From Lagopus muta (lineage: Eukaryota > Chordata > Aves > Galliformes > Phasianidae), in assembly GCF_023343835.1 (NCBI RefSeq), contig NC_064434.1:22425505-22489504 (forward strand): a stretch of 64,000 bases of DNA, in the 5' to 3' direction. Of the stretch, positions 24,545 to 38,639 are shown in pieces. The notes under the pieces were generated by a model. It was not told the origin of the DNA. It saw nothing but the letters and a program-made list of their open reading frames with translations, and made no database searches. Position numbers and translations under genes: made by a program. The first letter of the stretch is position 1. The number at the start of each line of letters is the position of its first letter.

Positions 24545-25502
24545 AATGTATTATGTCTCTACATCCAGGTGGAAGCTGGTCCATCTTGGGTCCAGTACTC
24601 TTCAACATTTTCTTCAATGACCTGGACAGCAGGATTGAATGCACCCTCAAAAAGTCTGCTGGTAACACTTAGCTCAATGGCACAATTGATACAACAGAAG
24701 GAAGGGATACCATCCTAAGGGACCTGGACAAGTGTGAAAGTGAGCCCATGGGAACCTAAAGAGTTTCAAATGAAAGATTTTGTACTTGGGCTGGAGCAAT
24801 CCCAGATATGTGTACAGACTAGGAGAAGAACTCGATGAGAGAAGCCCTGTGGAGAACAACTGGGGGGTTCTGGTGGACAAAAAGCTTGATGCGACCCAAC
24901 AGTGTGTTCTCACAGCCCAGAAGATAACTGTATCTGGGCTGCATCAAAATAGGGGTGGCCAGCTCTATTCTGCCCTACTTGAGGCCCCATCTGGAGTACT
25001 GTGTTCAAGCCTGGGGCCCCCAGCACAACGGGGGATGCAGAGCTGTTGGAGCAGTTCCAGAGGAGGGCCACAAAGATGATCAGAGTGCTGCAGCACCTCT
25101 CCTATGAAGACAGGATGAGGGAGCTGGGCTTGATCTGTCTGGAGGAGAGAAGAGTCTGGGGAGACCTCATTACAGCCTCCCAGAACTTAAGGGGAGATTA
25201 TAAACAGGAGGAAGTCTGTCTTTTTACACAGTCTTATAGTGATAGGATAAAGGGGGATGACCTTAACTAAAAGGGGAGATTTAGATTAGGTATTAGAAGA
25301 AAATTCTTTTCTTAGAGGGTGATGAGGCACAGATTGCCCAGACAAGTTGTGTTTGCCCTATTCATGGAGGCATTCAAGGCCAGCTTAGATGGGCCCTGAG
25401 CAGCCTGATCTAGTAGGTGGCAGCTCTGCCCATTACAGTGGGTTGGAACTAGATGACTTTTAAGATGTTTTCCAACCCAAGTCATTCTATGATTACATGA
25501 TT
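24545..25502 (+). mobile_element. CR1 LINE, longest copy in window (ORF2 3' half and 3' UTR)
   Basis: This copy of about 960 bp has reverse-transcriptase-like GPVLFNIFFNDLDSRIECTL early on (frame shifted relative to later parts). It continues with NPRYVYRLGEELDE, VLVDKKLDATQQC, the C-terminal [11 protein letters not shown] block with YEDRMRELGLICLEERRVWGD, and a 3' UTR ending TCCAACCCAAGTCATTCTATGATT. Stops and frameshifts break it, so it cannot make a working ORF2. The 5' end is truncated, as usual for CR1. Confidence 0.94.
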
Positions 25503-25524
25503 AGCTAGAGGTGTGAGAATACAC

Positions 25525-25572
25525 CGAGGTGGTATGAGTGCCATGGTACGTGGTGTGAGTGCCATGGTATGA
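25525..25572. repeat. Imperfect tandem duplication, about 22 bp x 2
   Basis: GGTATGAGTGCCATGGTAC is followed by GTGTGAGTGCCATGGTATG. It lies just after the 3' end of the CR1 copy. Confidence 0.75.
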
Positions 25573-28500
25573 GGAGCGGTCCCACCTCCTTCTCATAACA
25601 AACATAATACCGTATGGCATGACTACCCTTTTTATCTTTTTGATGGGTTAGTTTTCTGTGGAACTGGGTTCAGCTTGCGGTCACACAACATCTGAATCCT
25701 CCATCAGGAAACAGTGTGTGAACACACGGCTGAGTGCAATGTACTCATTCCATCCAGCTGCATCAAACGAGATATAAAGTGTAAACGCCTTATAAGATAT
25801 GTTCAGAGGCTTCAACACTAGGCCTTGAAGGACTCCAGTGAGTTTTTATGGGATGCAATTAATTAGATTGTTCAGTACCCCTTTTCTTAAACTGTAAGCC
25901 TGCCTTTGAAAATCAAGTGGGGAAAATTAATTCGGTTTCTTGGAGGCCTGTATTGCTTCAGAATGCATTCTTCCTCCCACCTTGCCTTACAGTGAGAAAG
26001 TCTCAGCTGAAGACTGGAGGAGGATGTGTGCTACTCTGGAGCTACAAAGTCCTCTACTGCCACTAGACTGAGTAGGCTGGATGGAGAGCCCTATCAGTCA
26101 GCATGGTAGCTGACAGGACAACCCACCCCACTCCACAGACCCCGTGGAATGGTTTTTCTGTGATTTCACTTTGCCTTACACGGCCTTGCCACCCAGTTCA
26201 CAGCATGGCTGGCACAGAATTGCAGAATGAAAAAGACGGAAGTATCTTTGGACGTCATGGGTCCAACATCTGCTCAAGCTCAATAATAATTGAGCTACAG
26301 CAAAACTAATCACTTCCTGTAGTTCTCTTCTCTCTGAGAAGAAAATTAAAGCTTCATCCCAACTGGGAGTAAAGGGACATTCCTCCCCCACTGTGAATAC
26401 AATAAAAACGTGTCATGGTACTTCTAAGGAAACTCCATTTAAAATGATTGTCTCTGTTGAACTGCCTGTAAGGAAAGACCCCAAAATAACCCAGTGAACA
26501 TCCAGTTCAATTCATCATTGTTGTTTGTGACCAATGCCAAACACATCCGAGAAAAGGCCGTTACTTGCATAAATTCCTGCAATCGTATGAACAAGGAGAA
26601 ATGTCTTCCTGGCCTGGTCTTTGGCCAACGATACATTAATAGCCTTTGTAATTTTCTTTTTGGTACTGTAACCACAGAGCTCTACACTGAAATAACTAGG
26701 ACGTTGGAGATTCCCTAAATGTGTTCCCATGAGAGAGGAGTTTGTAGTTAAGTTTTCAGATCTCTGGTAAATTGCTCAGGCAGGAATTTAATGCCATTAT
26801 TCTTTGCAGTGGCAGGAAGAAAGAAATCACCAGATAATACTGGAAACTGATTCCTCCAATTGGTAATGTGATATTACATGACCTGCTGATATTTCTTACT
26901 GCCTTTCTATTTTCAAAGAAAAGTGGATGAGTGATTCCTATCTACTGCTCTGATAGTGATGGAGGAAACAATTTGGAAATTATCAGCTTTTATATGTGTA
27001 TGCTTATTTCTCCTGTAATGTAAGGATGGAAGTTTAACTGTGTTCAGCACTTTTACAGCAAGTTTTTCTTATGAATCTAACTTTAGTTTTACAGGACTGA
27101 GTTCTGTGTAACTAAGGAGTATGCTTGAGCTGCATGGGAAATGTCTTGTTTTTAATGAGTTGCCAACTTAATGACCTGTGGGATTTCAAAGTTCCTTTTT
27201 GGTTTTAAAGGAAATGATTAATATATATTCTGTCTTTAATTATGGTGCTATAATTCCATTCCAAAAGGAATTCCATTCATTCTTTTCTTTGTTTAAGTGT
27301 TTTACATTTATGACTGTTAGATAATATATTCTTATAAAAGGTATGTCTCTAAAAGAGATGTATAATATTATCCACTTTCAAAATGAAGATTGATGACAAT
27401 AATGGTGTTCCTCACTTTTGAGGCAGAATATTTGGATTCTTACTTTAAAAAGTATATACACGTTGTTTAAAAGATTGCTTGATTAAAATAATGTAGATTT
27501 ACATGGAACTAAATGACATGGCTTCAAATATCTATTGATGTAATACCATCCCATATTTTTTACAATAACAATAGAAAATTATAAAACAGGAACTCTCATG
27601 TGGATATTTTTGTTGATATTTAATAGACTATTTTAGCCCACAAGTACATGCCCTTTGTTAAATTTGGGTAAGTGGTATTTACAGTACACTTCAGAAAGCA
27701 AGTCTTAATTTTGCTGCTCCGCCTGCATAATCTAAAGATTTTCTAGTTCTGAAAATAGAAATTATTGACTTCTTTTTTTTTCTGTTTTTGCCCCCAGTAA
27801 CCAGGAGAATATCTTTCTGATTTATTTAACATTTTCTATACTCACCACATACAGAACTCATCCCTGCGACTCAGCCATTTTGATCCCTTGCTTATCAGCC
27901 AGATATTTGTCAATGATCTGTGAATTTCTGGAAATTAAACTCTTTTCCTTGGCTATCCTTTGTACCTAAGGAGAGCTTGATTTTTCAGAAACTTGATATA
28001 GAAAAACTCTTTTTTAAAAAGTGCATGAAAAGAGAAAAACAAACAAAAACGTGGAGATGCAGAGTACCTTTCTCCCACAGCTTACTGAGCTTCTGTAGCC
28101 AGCACCAGCCGCCTTCAGCTGTGCATCACCAATGACATCTAATTTGCTTTCCCAGATGGTTTGGCCTATGGATCAAGATCCACACCAAAACATGGGTCTA
28201 ACTTAGCACTAACTTAGCTTCCATGACCACAAATCTTTCTTTCACACACCTCCCAGATCTTTGTTTCTTTAGGGTTTTGAACAGAAAAAAAAGATGTGGA
28301 AAAGATGTGAAACTTGCATTTGCTAATGCAATTCACAGCTTCTCATGGGCTCTTCTCATTCCTGCCAGAGAAAACTGGCACTTGCCCCAACAGCAGCATT
28401 GCTGTGAAAAGAACACAGACAAGGAAAGGACCGTCCCTATCATCAAATCCCAGTTGTCTGCTGTCTATCTCAGGACCATGTCACATAATCCATTTATAAA

Positions 28501-29670
28501 TGTATCAACATCCATCTTAAAACTACCAGGAATTGTTGCTTTTCCATTACCCAGAGACAAGCTTCCATTATCTAATAGGAACACCTAGTATTAATCCATA
28601 AGTTTATAGACTTGAATTTTGCATTACATTTAATTCCACTGCCACTTCCTCATTTATCCAGTTAACTGTAGGCATTTTGCCTTTATAGAACCGTATCAGG
28701 AAGGGTATAGTTTAATAAGCTGATCTGCTACACAAGAACTGCATTACTGTTCTGTTAATAAACAGAAACTACTCTTCTACCCTAGGAAAGTTAGTGACCT
28801 TCCTATTACTTCAGGCAGGAAACTATGCCTGCTATCTCTGCTAAATCAGTGTGCCCGAGTCTTCTGCTAGAAGGGATGAGCAAAGTACAATTGCAATAAC
28901 GCATTACCACATGGTTATGAAAAGAAGCATTGAGGTAATTTTCACAAATGCAATTGTGCAGCCAAGAAAAATTCTGCTACGCTAACCAACATGGTTATAA
29001 CCTAATATATCAACTCAAGAGCCTGAATGGTTAGAGATATTTGGAAAAATAGCCAAAAACATAAGTAAGGCTGATTTTCTGAAGCTTTTCCTCAGCCATG
29101 CTTCAAGAAACTCTGCCTCTGGTTTAACTGTTAGCTATATAAAAAATAAACAAGACAAGTAATTCAGTAAAAAAGAAATGATATTTTAATTTCTCTTTAA
29201 GTAAGTCTGTGGTTATCATAATGATTTCATTGTGCCCACAGGTGAACCTAGCAAAGGGAATCAGTACAGTGACACACCACTGTGAATGGCCATGCCATTA
29301 CAGCTTCCTCTGCCCTCATCCAGCTGCTCAGCTTTGCACCACTAGGAAATAACCTACTTTTGTGGCAAAGTCATTACAGAAAGCATTTAACAGCATCAGC
29401 CTCAAGACAAATCTTTGAGGAACTGTGCTTTCACGTTAGTTCTCTTTTCTCTTTCGAGTTTCTCATCTTGCCTGAAGCTTTAACACTAATTTTCAGGTTC
29501 ACCACATTTAATAATCTTCGATCTGGCACTGCATTGGGTCCTTTATAGAACCTGATGGCTCTATTGCATTTTATTGGTGACCTTACAAAAGAAAGACAAC
29601 ACATTTGTCTGGCATGAATTACTGTCACCAAATGCATTTTGAATTTGAACCTTTTTTACAAACTTTCCAG
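25573..29670. other. Intergenic, no recognised gene
   Basis: About 4 kb, very AT-rich at 27000-27900. A faint CR1-like trace is at 26213-26280. Frames up to 121 codons (28223-28588) show no known domain. Confidence 0.55.
26213..26280 (-). mobile_element. Possible decayed CR1 tail
   Basis: CAGAATTGCAGAATG, then GGACGTCATGGGTCCAACATCTGCTCAAGC resembles the reversed CR1 3' UTR (GGTCCAACCCCTGCTCAAGC type). It is very diverged. Confidence 0.5.
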
Positions 29671-29790
29671 AATCACAGAATGGCTGAGGTGGGAAGGGAC
29701 CTCTGGAGGTTTTCTGCTCCAACCATCCTTCAGCTTTAGCAGCTAATTGCCCATTTAGCCTCTTTAATCCTTTTTTCCACCAAAAATAGA
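29671..29790 (-). mobile_element. CR1 LINE 3' tail, short and old
   Basis: AGAATCACAGAATGGCTGAGGTGGGAAGGGACCTCTGGAGG, then CTCCAACCATCCTTCAGC, is a reversed CR1 3' end. The remainder to about 29790 is poorly matched. Confidence 0.85.
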
Positions 29791-32700
29791 TTTTAAAGCC
29801 CTGTGAAGTCAGACTGACAGACTATCCAAAATTCTTTTCCTAAATATAGTACCATGTATTGATATAATTGAGACCTTGCAAGCTGTGGATTCAGTGTTAT
29901 CTGTTTTCTTCATGCACGCAGCACATTCTGCCTACCCTCAGCAGACTATGAAAGCACTCTTGACAGAAGAGCAGTAATTAAAAAGTCAATAAATTCCTCT
30001 GTCAAGCATTTCAAATAGATTAATAAGAAATGAATAAATTCTATATTACTCAAAGTAGAATTGGATGACTTCACTTAGTTGCATTTACTCTGGAATATAT
30101 TACCAATCGCTGCTGTACCAATGCTGCAGTTCCCTGAAGGTCTCTGGGGAGCAAGGCCATAATTTCTGCAGTTTGCAGCATTGATTCCCAGCTAAGTTTC
30201 TGAATTCTCTTTTCCAACAGATAATTCAAATGATTGTGTCTCAGAAGAGGAGTTAGGCAGATGTCAAAAAGTGTAGAGCTGTGGCATATCACGTCCTCAG
30301 TTTTACAGACCACAGTATATGTTGAAGATTATCCTTCCCTATTACACTGCAGCCACTCTTGAGAGAACAACACTGCTTTATCTTTTCTTCTCTCTTCTCA
30401 CATACTGTTTCTTTTAGAATGTCTTCTCAGACATTATGCCACTGGTCCAGGGGTGTTAACACATGATTCATCACTTTGCTTCTCCCTTTCTGGCTGCCTT
30501 ATTAATTGTTCTGCTCTGGACAGGGGAAGATTTCAAGCCTGGACTTTCGGAACTTGTTGACAAAATGGGGATAGTGAAGAAAAAAGCAATTAACATGTGA
30601 AGGATTTAGAAAATGTAGTCTATAAATAGAATATTGAAGAAATTATATTTGTTTGCTCCACAGTAAGGAAGACTGCAGAGAGTTCAGGGCAGATGTCTGG
30701 TAACAGCCCTCATAAAAGATGTAGAAGACTAACTGGGTATGTTTGAGATTTTCTTAATGTACTGCGTCTGAAATAGATCTGTCAGTTTTGCACTTCTATG
30801 CTTTAGTCTGAAGACAGAAAGTCATTACCATTGCCATCTGACAGACATGTTGGGCCTGGGGATTTCAGTATTATAGCCTTCGAGCACTGAAATGGTTATT
30901 TTCATGTATATATCTGAATAATTTTATTTTTCTTGAGTACTTCCCTGAAGGATACGGAGCTAAAGGTGGTCTATAGCAAAAGCAGGGGCAATTCTCCCTG
31001 TTACATCTATTCAGTCACAAATTATGCATGAGCATACACAGATTTATGACTTTGCCTGAGTGTACCTTCCCTGGATCTTTTGTTGTAGGTCTCCAAAGAA
31101 TGAAGATGAACAGAGATTACATTTGCTGATGTTAGGTGTATTATTAAAATATTACTTATATTATCTTTTTTCTTCACTGTTGCAATGTCAGACAAGGACA
31201 TCACCTTCCCTCTACTGGGAAAGAGAGAAGACAGAGCGAAGTTCAGCCAACTACTTCCATGTCTGTTCTTGCACTAGGGTCCCATCATTAGGCAAATTGT
31301 TTGAGAAATGCATCAAGTGTTTTGGAACTGGAAACTGTGATGAAAGCATTGTGTGAGGCAGCGAGAAGACTAACTAACTGCTGTGTCTGTCTTCCTTCTA
31401 CATGGTTTATTGCTTCCTAAGCAGACTGTTATACCTCTTGCCTTCTGCAGCGCACCAGCATTAAAGCAAGACAGTCCTGCTCTAAAAAGCTGAACAGAGA
31501 AGAGCAGCTTTGCTCTGCAGAAGACTGATATTTCAGAATGTGGTTTCTTTCTGTCTGGAACAAAACTCTCTTTAGAAAAAGAGCATGACTCTGCAGCTCC
31601 TAAGATCTGCATGAGGTGGACTGCCCTAGAATCATGAGCCACGAGAGTGCCCACCCAGCAGGCTGCCCCATAGGTGAGGACACAGAGATCCCCAGCCATC
31701 AAGGGAAGAATGCTTTTGGACACCCTGAGAGCCACGGCTTGCAGCACTTCCCAGGTCTCTGCCAAGGAACCAGGTCAGCAAACTGTCAGGAAGCTGGGTA
31801 CAGTTCTCATTAAAACACTAAGTTTTGATGACTCAGCAAATGCTCAATTAAAAACATGTCAGAAATTTTCCAATCAGCTATACTTGTAATCTAAACAAAT
31901 AAAGGCTATGGGGAGGAAATAATGTCCTTACTTTACAGCAGAGGGACTGAGGCACAAAGATATACCAGGTGCTATAGAAAGTCCATACTTGGGAGGCAAA
32001 CTTAGATTCCATGCAGTCCCTTAACTGCAAGGGTATCCTTCCTCTAAACTTAATTAATTTGCCATTACAGTGACCATGTGATATAAGTATTACTTTCATT
32101 TTATAAATGGAAACCAAAATAACTTGCAGAACAGCAAATAGGAAGCCTGTATTTGAGCCAGGACCACGTTTCTAATACTGCTAAGCTTCAGTAGCAAGCC
32201 TACCTCTTTCTTCCATGGACAACATAAGCAGACAAGATATGGTCAGTCCTGGTGGATGACCTTACTTACATAATCATGCTAACTGTACCAGTGGTGTATA
32301 TTCCTATGACAAAACTGTTCTGCACTGTGATTATAGTAAAACTATATTGCCTATACAAAAAAGTTGTTTTGTTATGAAAAAAAGCCCTTGTATGTAGTTG
32401 TGGGTAGGACAGAACTAAAAGTTGAACTAGAAGGAGGTAACCAATGCTTCCCTAAAATCTCATACATATAATTCACCCAGCTTTTCTGGCCCTGCTAAGC
32501 ACCAGGTACAGTACATAAGCTCTCCCAAATTGTTTATTATCCCAAGACTTTTAGACAACTGTAAGCAAAGATTAACTTTGTCCTTCAACTGGGTTTCCAC
32601 TCTGAGCACAAGCACAAGCCTATCTGCAGACCCTGTAACATCACCTGATATTATAGTCAGTGCATGTTTTACTAATGTTCTTTGATTTCAAAAGTTTGGC

Positions 32701-35700
32701 CCTTTCTTTTATCTTTTATCTTTGCTTATCTAAAACTTGGGATTGAAGTTTCCTGAAGTGAGTTCTAGGGAATGCAGTTAGCAAAAATATGTTATTCTGC
32801 TGGTATTAGAATCCTGGCAGCCTTTTCCTCTTCTACCACTTCTGTTCTTTAAACAGGAATTTGAAAAATGATAGTGTAGCGGGAAGCATTGGATGCAACT
32901 TCTGTTACTATTGTGAAAATCTGCTCAAATTTGGCTAAACTGGAGGCAGGCAAACAGGCTGAGCCATGGTACTTAATTTCTGCTGTTCTCCCAGTGTTCT
33001 CCATGTCCACCTGAGCACTCAAAGAAAGAGGTCACTCACGTTAGGTTCAAAGAGTGGAAGATCGACCAAAGGAATAGGAAAAGACATAACTAGATCTGTT
33101 GGTTGAGGATGAAACTGTACTGAGAATTGTTAGAGAAGGGCTGGTCTGTGACCAAGAAGGCAGGAAGTAAAAATTAGAAATGCTTGAACAAGACTTTGGC
33201 ATAGAGAGGAGGGGATAACAGGATTAGGCTCCCAAGGGAAATTAAGAGCTAACTAGAATTCACCAGGAAAAAAAGAGACTGACATTGTGTAAGAAATGTG
33301 ACTGGGATGCACAAGAGTCATGGGAGTAGAAGTAGCTAGGTTTGCCTGGGAAGGAAATTGGAAAGCAGCATGTAGAAACAGAGCAGCACTGAGAACAAAG
33401 GATGCAGTTTGGAAGTGAGACTGAGAGTCTGAAGGGTGAAGGCTGGAAACATGGTAAGGATTCCTTCTCTGTGAAAGGACAAAATTGGAGGCTGATGAAA
33501 GGTGCTGTAGATCCAAATGATGTGGAAAAGACTGTGTTCATAAAACATTTCTTTGCAAACTCTCTTAAGAATCTGGAGAATCACAGTTTCTCAGGGTCAT
33601 CAAATATGTTTTAGAATCATTGGCAAAGTGTGTTTCTCCTCTTTTACTAGTTTGGTTTAATTACGGATAAATCCTACGATAGTGAACAAAATATCTCACA
33701 TGAATTTTCAGTAGATATTTTTTGTAAAAGAAGAACAACTTGCAAAAAGTGAAACCTTAGAAGTAAGCAAATGCCATGACTAAAGCTGGCTATTCCTTCA
33801 TGACAGAGAATAGAGTACATATGGAACAAAGCTCAATGAAATTAAATATGGAAAATAGTCTAGAGGGAATATTATAGAAATGACAAAAAATCACAAGTGA
33901 CATAGATAAGAGAGTGGAAAGGGATTTTCCATCTTTTTCAATACAAGCTCTAAGTTAAATAAAATGTAACTACAATGAACAAATTTAAAAACCAAGGTGA
34001 TTTTACTGCTTGCTACAGGATATTGTGCAGGCTAAAAGGCTATACGAACAAAGAGAAGAATGGACAGGTATGTGTAAGATAAATTTGCGGGTGATTACTG
34101 ATGTGTATGTAGAAGTGAAACCTGAAATACAAATGGGATGGACATGGAGAAGGCTGGAAGAGCATGGGAGAGGTTTACCCTCTCCTTATTCCATCTGCAT
34201 GTATATGCAGTTCTTATTCAATTGTAGGTGGGAAAAGTATAGCCAGGCAAGAAGAGGTTTTACAGGAGACAGAGAAGGACTGAAACCTGCCTCAATTAAT
34301 GTACATCTCAAGCCAAGTTTCCCTTTCAATAGTAAAGGTACGATGCAGAAGAATGTGTAAATCACACTTTGAATGCAACCATACCCACTGCCATCCAGGG
34401 GCATAAAACAGCATATCTTGCTGTAGGATGTACAGTTAGCTAAAGACTTGTTTGCTCTCCTGGGCTCCTCATAATTTTCTGGTGGTAAGGGACATAGTCT
34501 CTGAGCAGCTCATGGGAGTGAGGAATGGAACAAACAACACAGGCATGTAGATGTGTTTCTGTTGTACAGCCTCCTTGTGTTCTCCCTGAGGGGCAGCCCA
34601 GGAGTCACATGGTGCAGGAGACCTGCAAGGTAATGTTACAGCAGTAATGAAAGATGATCATTACTATTACCCTGCATTACTAATACCCTCCTCAGTGATG
34701 GGAGGTACAAGTTTGATAGCCTCAACAAACTGAATCCATGTCTAAACTAGTTGTATACCCATGCAGGTTGATAAAATAGGTGATATTGGCTTCTTTCTTG
34801 GCCACACTTAGAAAAGCAAGAGTATTACCAAGAGAGACTTCTTTGGGTTGTGGAGCTCAAGCTGACAGACATATGTCTGAAATTCAGAATGAGATCCTGA
34901 GAGGCAGTTGTTGAGACACAGTGCTGTCCTCAGCCTTTTCTTTATTTTTATCTGACTTTATACAAATACATATTGAACCCACTCATTTTAATCAACTTCC
35001 TGCTCAGACTGCTGATTGCTGTGGATTTTATTTTTAATTTGTATTTAGTTCCCTGCATGACATGCACTTCATAGAAAACCTAAGTATGTCTTGGATTCCA
35101 GGAACTGAATTAAGATGTTTAAAACTTTATTTTGATCAAAGGCCTACTTTGGCCATAATATCTGTCTCATTTCTCAATATAAAGAGAAGTAAAACCAACA
35201 GATCATCTCACAGGATATTGTGGAAGATAATACCATCTACATAGGATAAATTATAAACCTCAAGGCAGTTTGATGTGTATCTAATGCTATCTGGCTTTGC
35301 TCAGTCTAATTGATAATTAGAATGAGTGGGTGACAGAATTGTGCAACACCATCATGGGATTAGCAGCATGAGAAAATCCCTTAGCATTCTGAGTCAGTAC
35401 TTAGAGGCACAGTTTATGGCTCCTTCTCAAGGCACAGTTTCAGGCATTTTTTACTATAAAATGAAATTCTGATGTTTTTCCAGAGTTTTGTGAGTTTGGA
35501 CAGTTTAGAGGTAGCAACCACTGGCAGAAGAACCTATTGTTAGTTCACACAAAATTAAATTCACAGTGAACAGATTCAGATCCTTGGGTATGGCAGATGC
35601 ATACCTGTTTCCAAAATTACAGTCTTGTTTATTCGTATTTCAATATTGTGGTAGAGAAGAAAATGAAATACCTCAACAGAAAAGGAGCCCTATTATGCTG

Positions 35701-38190
35701 AAAGCAAAATGCCTAGGAATTAAGTCACCTGGTAGATTGTCATTACAGTTAAGGAAGGTGTAATTAGGGCCTATGCTTTCAGAGGAGTAAAAATTGAAAA
35801 CTGGAGAGAGGGTCAGAGCATTTTTCAGATTTTGTTCCCATAGTCTAGAATGTTCAATAGACCAATATTCAAATTCCCATGGCTCAATTCAGAATGATCT
35901 AGGATAAAAAGTGCCTATGAATTAAGAGAAGCAAGGAAGAAGGCAGCATTTCACATCTAATTATTGTGGCATATCAGTTTCTTGAACTGAAAAGTTAGGG
36001 TTTCATTCAGTTATAGACATTTCAACACCATATTATGGTATCATATTGATATAACTATACTAGGAGATGAAAAGAAGTGCTAATCCTTAGTGCAAGGGAC
36101 TGTATATCTTCCATGTGACTAAAAAGTTAAAACAGTGCCCTTTACCTACACGTTTGATAATATAGACTTAAAAATGAAACTGTGTTAAAATAACCTCTTA
36201 AAAATAACAAATGACCAAAAGCAAAAATAAATTGTGCGTGTGCTTGTGCATGTCTGCTTGGTGTGGGATGATGGCAGATTAAGAAAACGAAGAAGTGTCA
36301 CATGAAAAAATAAATCAAAAAAAAAGAAAAAAAGAAAGAGGAGGCATGATATAAACATGCAGAATGCAAAATGCAGCAAAGAAAAATCAGGCAGTCTTAT
36401 CTGCTCACTGGTAATACAGAAGAAACAACACTCCAAGGAACCAAGGGGCAACCACTCTAAACCTGTAAAGAATGTCTTTTAATATATAATGAATTCAATG
36501 GGTATTGATGCTCAGTTTTATTACTGGACTAAGTCAGACTCAAGATAAGAATACACAATAGCCATGTATATAAACACACATACAAGAGGGCCTCTAGAAT
36601 CCTAAATTGAAAGAATATTATTAAGGTTGCAAAGTAATGCACTTAACTATATCAGCAAATGACAGATTAAAACTGCTTGTTTGAGTTCTATGGAATCTGG
36701 TACCACGTTCCCACTAGACTTCTAATGCGTTCAGTGCACAGAATGTGCATTACTGCTTGCTGACCTTGGTATTTTATCTCCCATTTTGATCAATGCGTGC
36801 CTTCAGTTCTTATCTTATCTTACATGATAGTCAAACCATCCTCCAGTGACAGAATTGTTCATTTCTGCAGATTTTTTTTAATAATATCCAAGTTTTTCAG
36901 AAGTATGAGTGAACTTATCTCCACAGTAGTTCTATAAGGAAATATACGATTCTAAATATACAGAATCAGATGTCACAAGTTTATTCCTTCATACAAATGC
37001 TTTTATTCCTTTCACAGTCTCTTCACTATAACAGAGATTTTCATTCTGTTCACTTGAGACTTCAATCTCATCTCACAAGCTCACACTCTGCCTTTAAGTT
37101 CAGCCAGCTGAATTTCTCCACATTTTCTCAATCCTCTGCCATTTCCCAATTCTAGCTCACATTCTATTTAACAGACTGCTGATCTACATTTTCTACTTTT
37201 AACTGCAGTGTAATTAGCCAAGCACACCTAGCTGCCCTGAAACCTAGCCTCTCTGAAGTCTCCTTTGTGAAGCAGCATGTCTGGATCCTCCCAAGCCTGT
37301 CCCACCACTCCAGTTGCACAAGAGTGCTTCTTCGTGTATACCTCATTGCATCTTCCTGGCCTTAGCTTTACCTGCTCTGTACTGATTTGGACTACTTTCT
37401 CCATCCTACATTGTCGTGAATTGCTTTCTCTTCCATGTGGACATGCTGTAGGCAGCACAAAACAGGCTCCTTACTCAATTTTCCATCTAGCCAGTCTAGA
37501 ATTGCCTGGAATATAACTGATAAGTGCCTGTCAAAAGAGGCCATGATGGGCAAAGTGCCTCTCCTGGTAGTCCTGAGCCAGGGTGGTGCGTTCACTCACT
37601 CAGTGGGGACAGAAATGTAAACACTGATGGGGACTGGCAGAACGTCTGTCATCACCTCCTTCTGGAGCAGGGAAAAAAGTGCTTTGTTAGAAATACAAAA
37701 GCTATGGAGCATGGAAAATGAGAGATCTCACTGCAGAGAACTTTCAATAAAAAACATCATAAGGTAAACAGCAGCTAAGGACAACAGCGGCCCACCCGAG
37801 TTACAGTCTGGCAAAGGGAACAGAATCTTTACACAAGGCACCGAGCACGCACTTCTTTTTAAAACGATATCTTTGCAAGCTTCAGGGGTTTTTGTACAAA
37901 ACAAGGAGTAAGTACTTCTCCATGTACTCAGATTTCATACTAAACTTCCTCTTAGAGAACACACAGCAGCTTTCTACAGGACCTATCGCATTTTTGCATT
38001 TTCAGGGCTGCTGCTACAGGGTTACCATGCGGCCCGAGCTGCAACGTGAGGGCAGAGGAGATGCATAAGGGCTGTCCGTGTGCTCGGAACTGGTGGAAGC
38101 GACACATCTCCTGTTCTTAGTGCTGCACCAGCAGAAACCGAGAGGGTGAAAAAACCAAGCTGGCTTCAATTACACCATGCCGCGTTTAAA
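29791..38190. other. Intergenic upstream of AGPAT5, no recognised gene
   Basis: 8.4 kb of AT-rich DNA. The only frame with faint protein likeness is on the minus strand at 31370-31765 (see findings). Nothing else is supported: no CR1 tail, LTR pair or RNA gene was seen. Confidence 0.55.
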
Positions 38191-38420
38191 CGTGCGCTCC
38201 TTGCAGGTGACAGAGCGCCTCGCTGTACCACCGGACACGCCTCCAGCACAGCTCCCGCGGCGCGGGGCTGCCGCAACCACCTCAGAGATCCACGGTCGGG
38301 GCTGCCAGACGCCCTCAGCACCCGCTCAGAACCGCCCCGCGCCCGCCCGGCCCGGAAGTTCCCCGCAGGCGGCGAGGGGCCGCCTTCCTGCCGGCGCGGC
38401 TCCTCCCCCGGCCGGGCAAT

Positions 38421-38619
38421 ATGGTGGCGGAGGCGGCGTTCGGGGAGCCGTGAGCCGGTGCCCGCTCCGCGCCTCCCTGCTGGGGGCGGCCGCTACTGCT
38501 GCTTTCCCCCTCCGCCCACCGGCTCTGCTCTGCCCTGCCCTGCCCAGCGCGTTGGCGATGGGGCCGGCGGGCCCGGCGGGCCGTGTCTGAGCGCGCTGCC
38601 CATGTGGGTGTCCCGGTGA
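38421..38619 (+). promoter_or_regulatory. AGPAT5: Upstream ORFs in the AGPAT5 leader
   Basis: Three short ATG frames precede the main start: 38421-38453 (MVAEAAFGEP), 38558-38590 (MGPAGPAGRV) and 38602-38619 (MWVSR). Each closes before 38640. The first counts only if transcription starts upstream of it, since it overlaps the YY1-like motif. They could lower or condition translation of AGPAT5. Confidence 0.5.
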
Positions 38620-38639
38620 GGCCGGGAGCGAGCGGGAAG

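Noticed and set aside
37150..37620. Cluster of overlapping 60-80 codon frames on both strands, considered as a possible LTR or retrocopy
   Set aside because: No terminal repeats, no polyadenylation layout and no protein resemblance.
38080..38619. Long frames (179 and 137 codons, and several antisense) across the AGPAT5 promoter
   Set aside because: Stop codons are rare in GC-rich CpG islands. The residue make-up (Ala/Pro/Arg/Gly) and lack of similarity fit non-coding promoter DNA.
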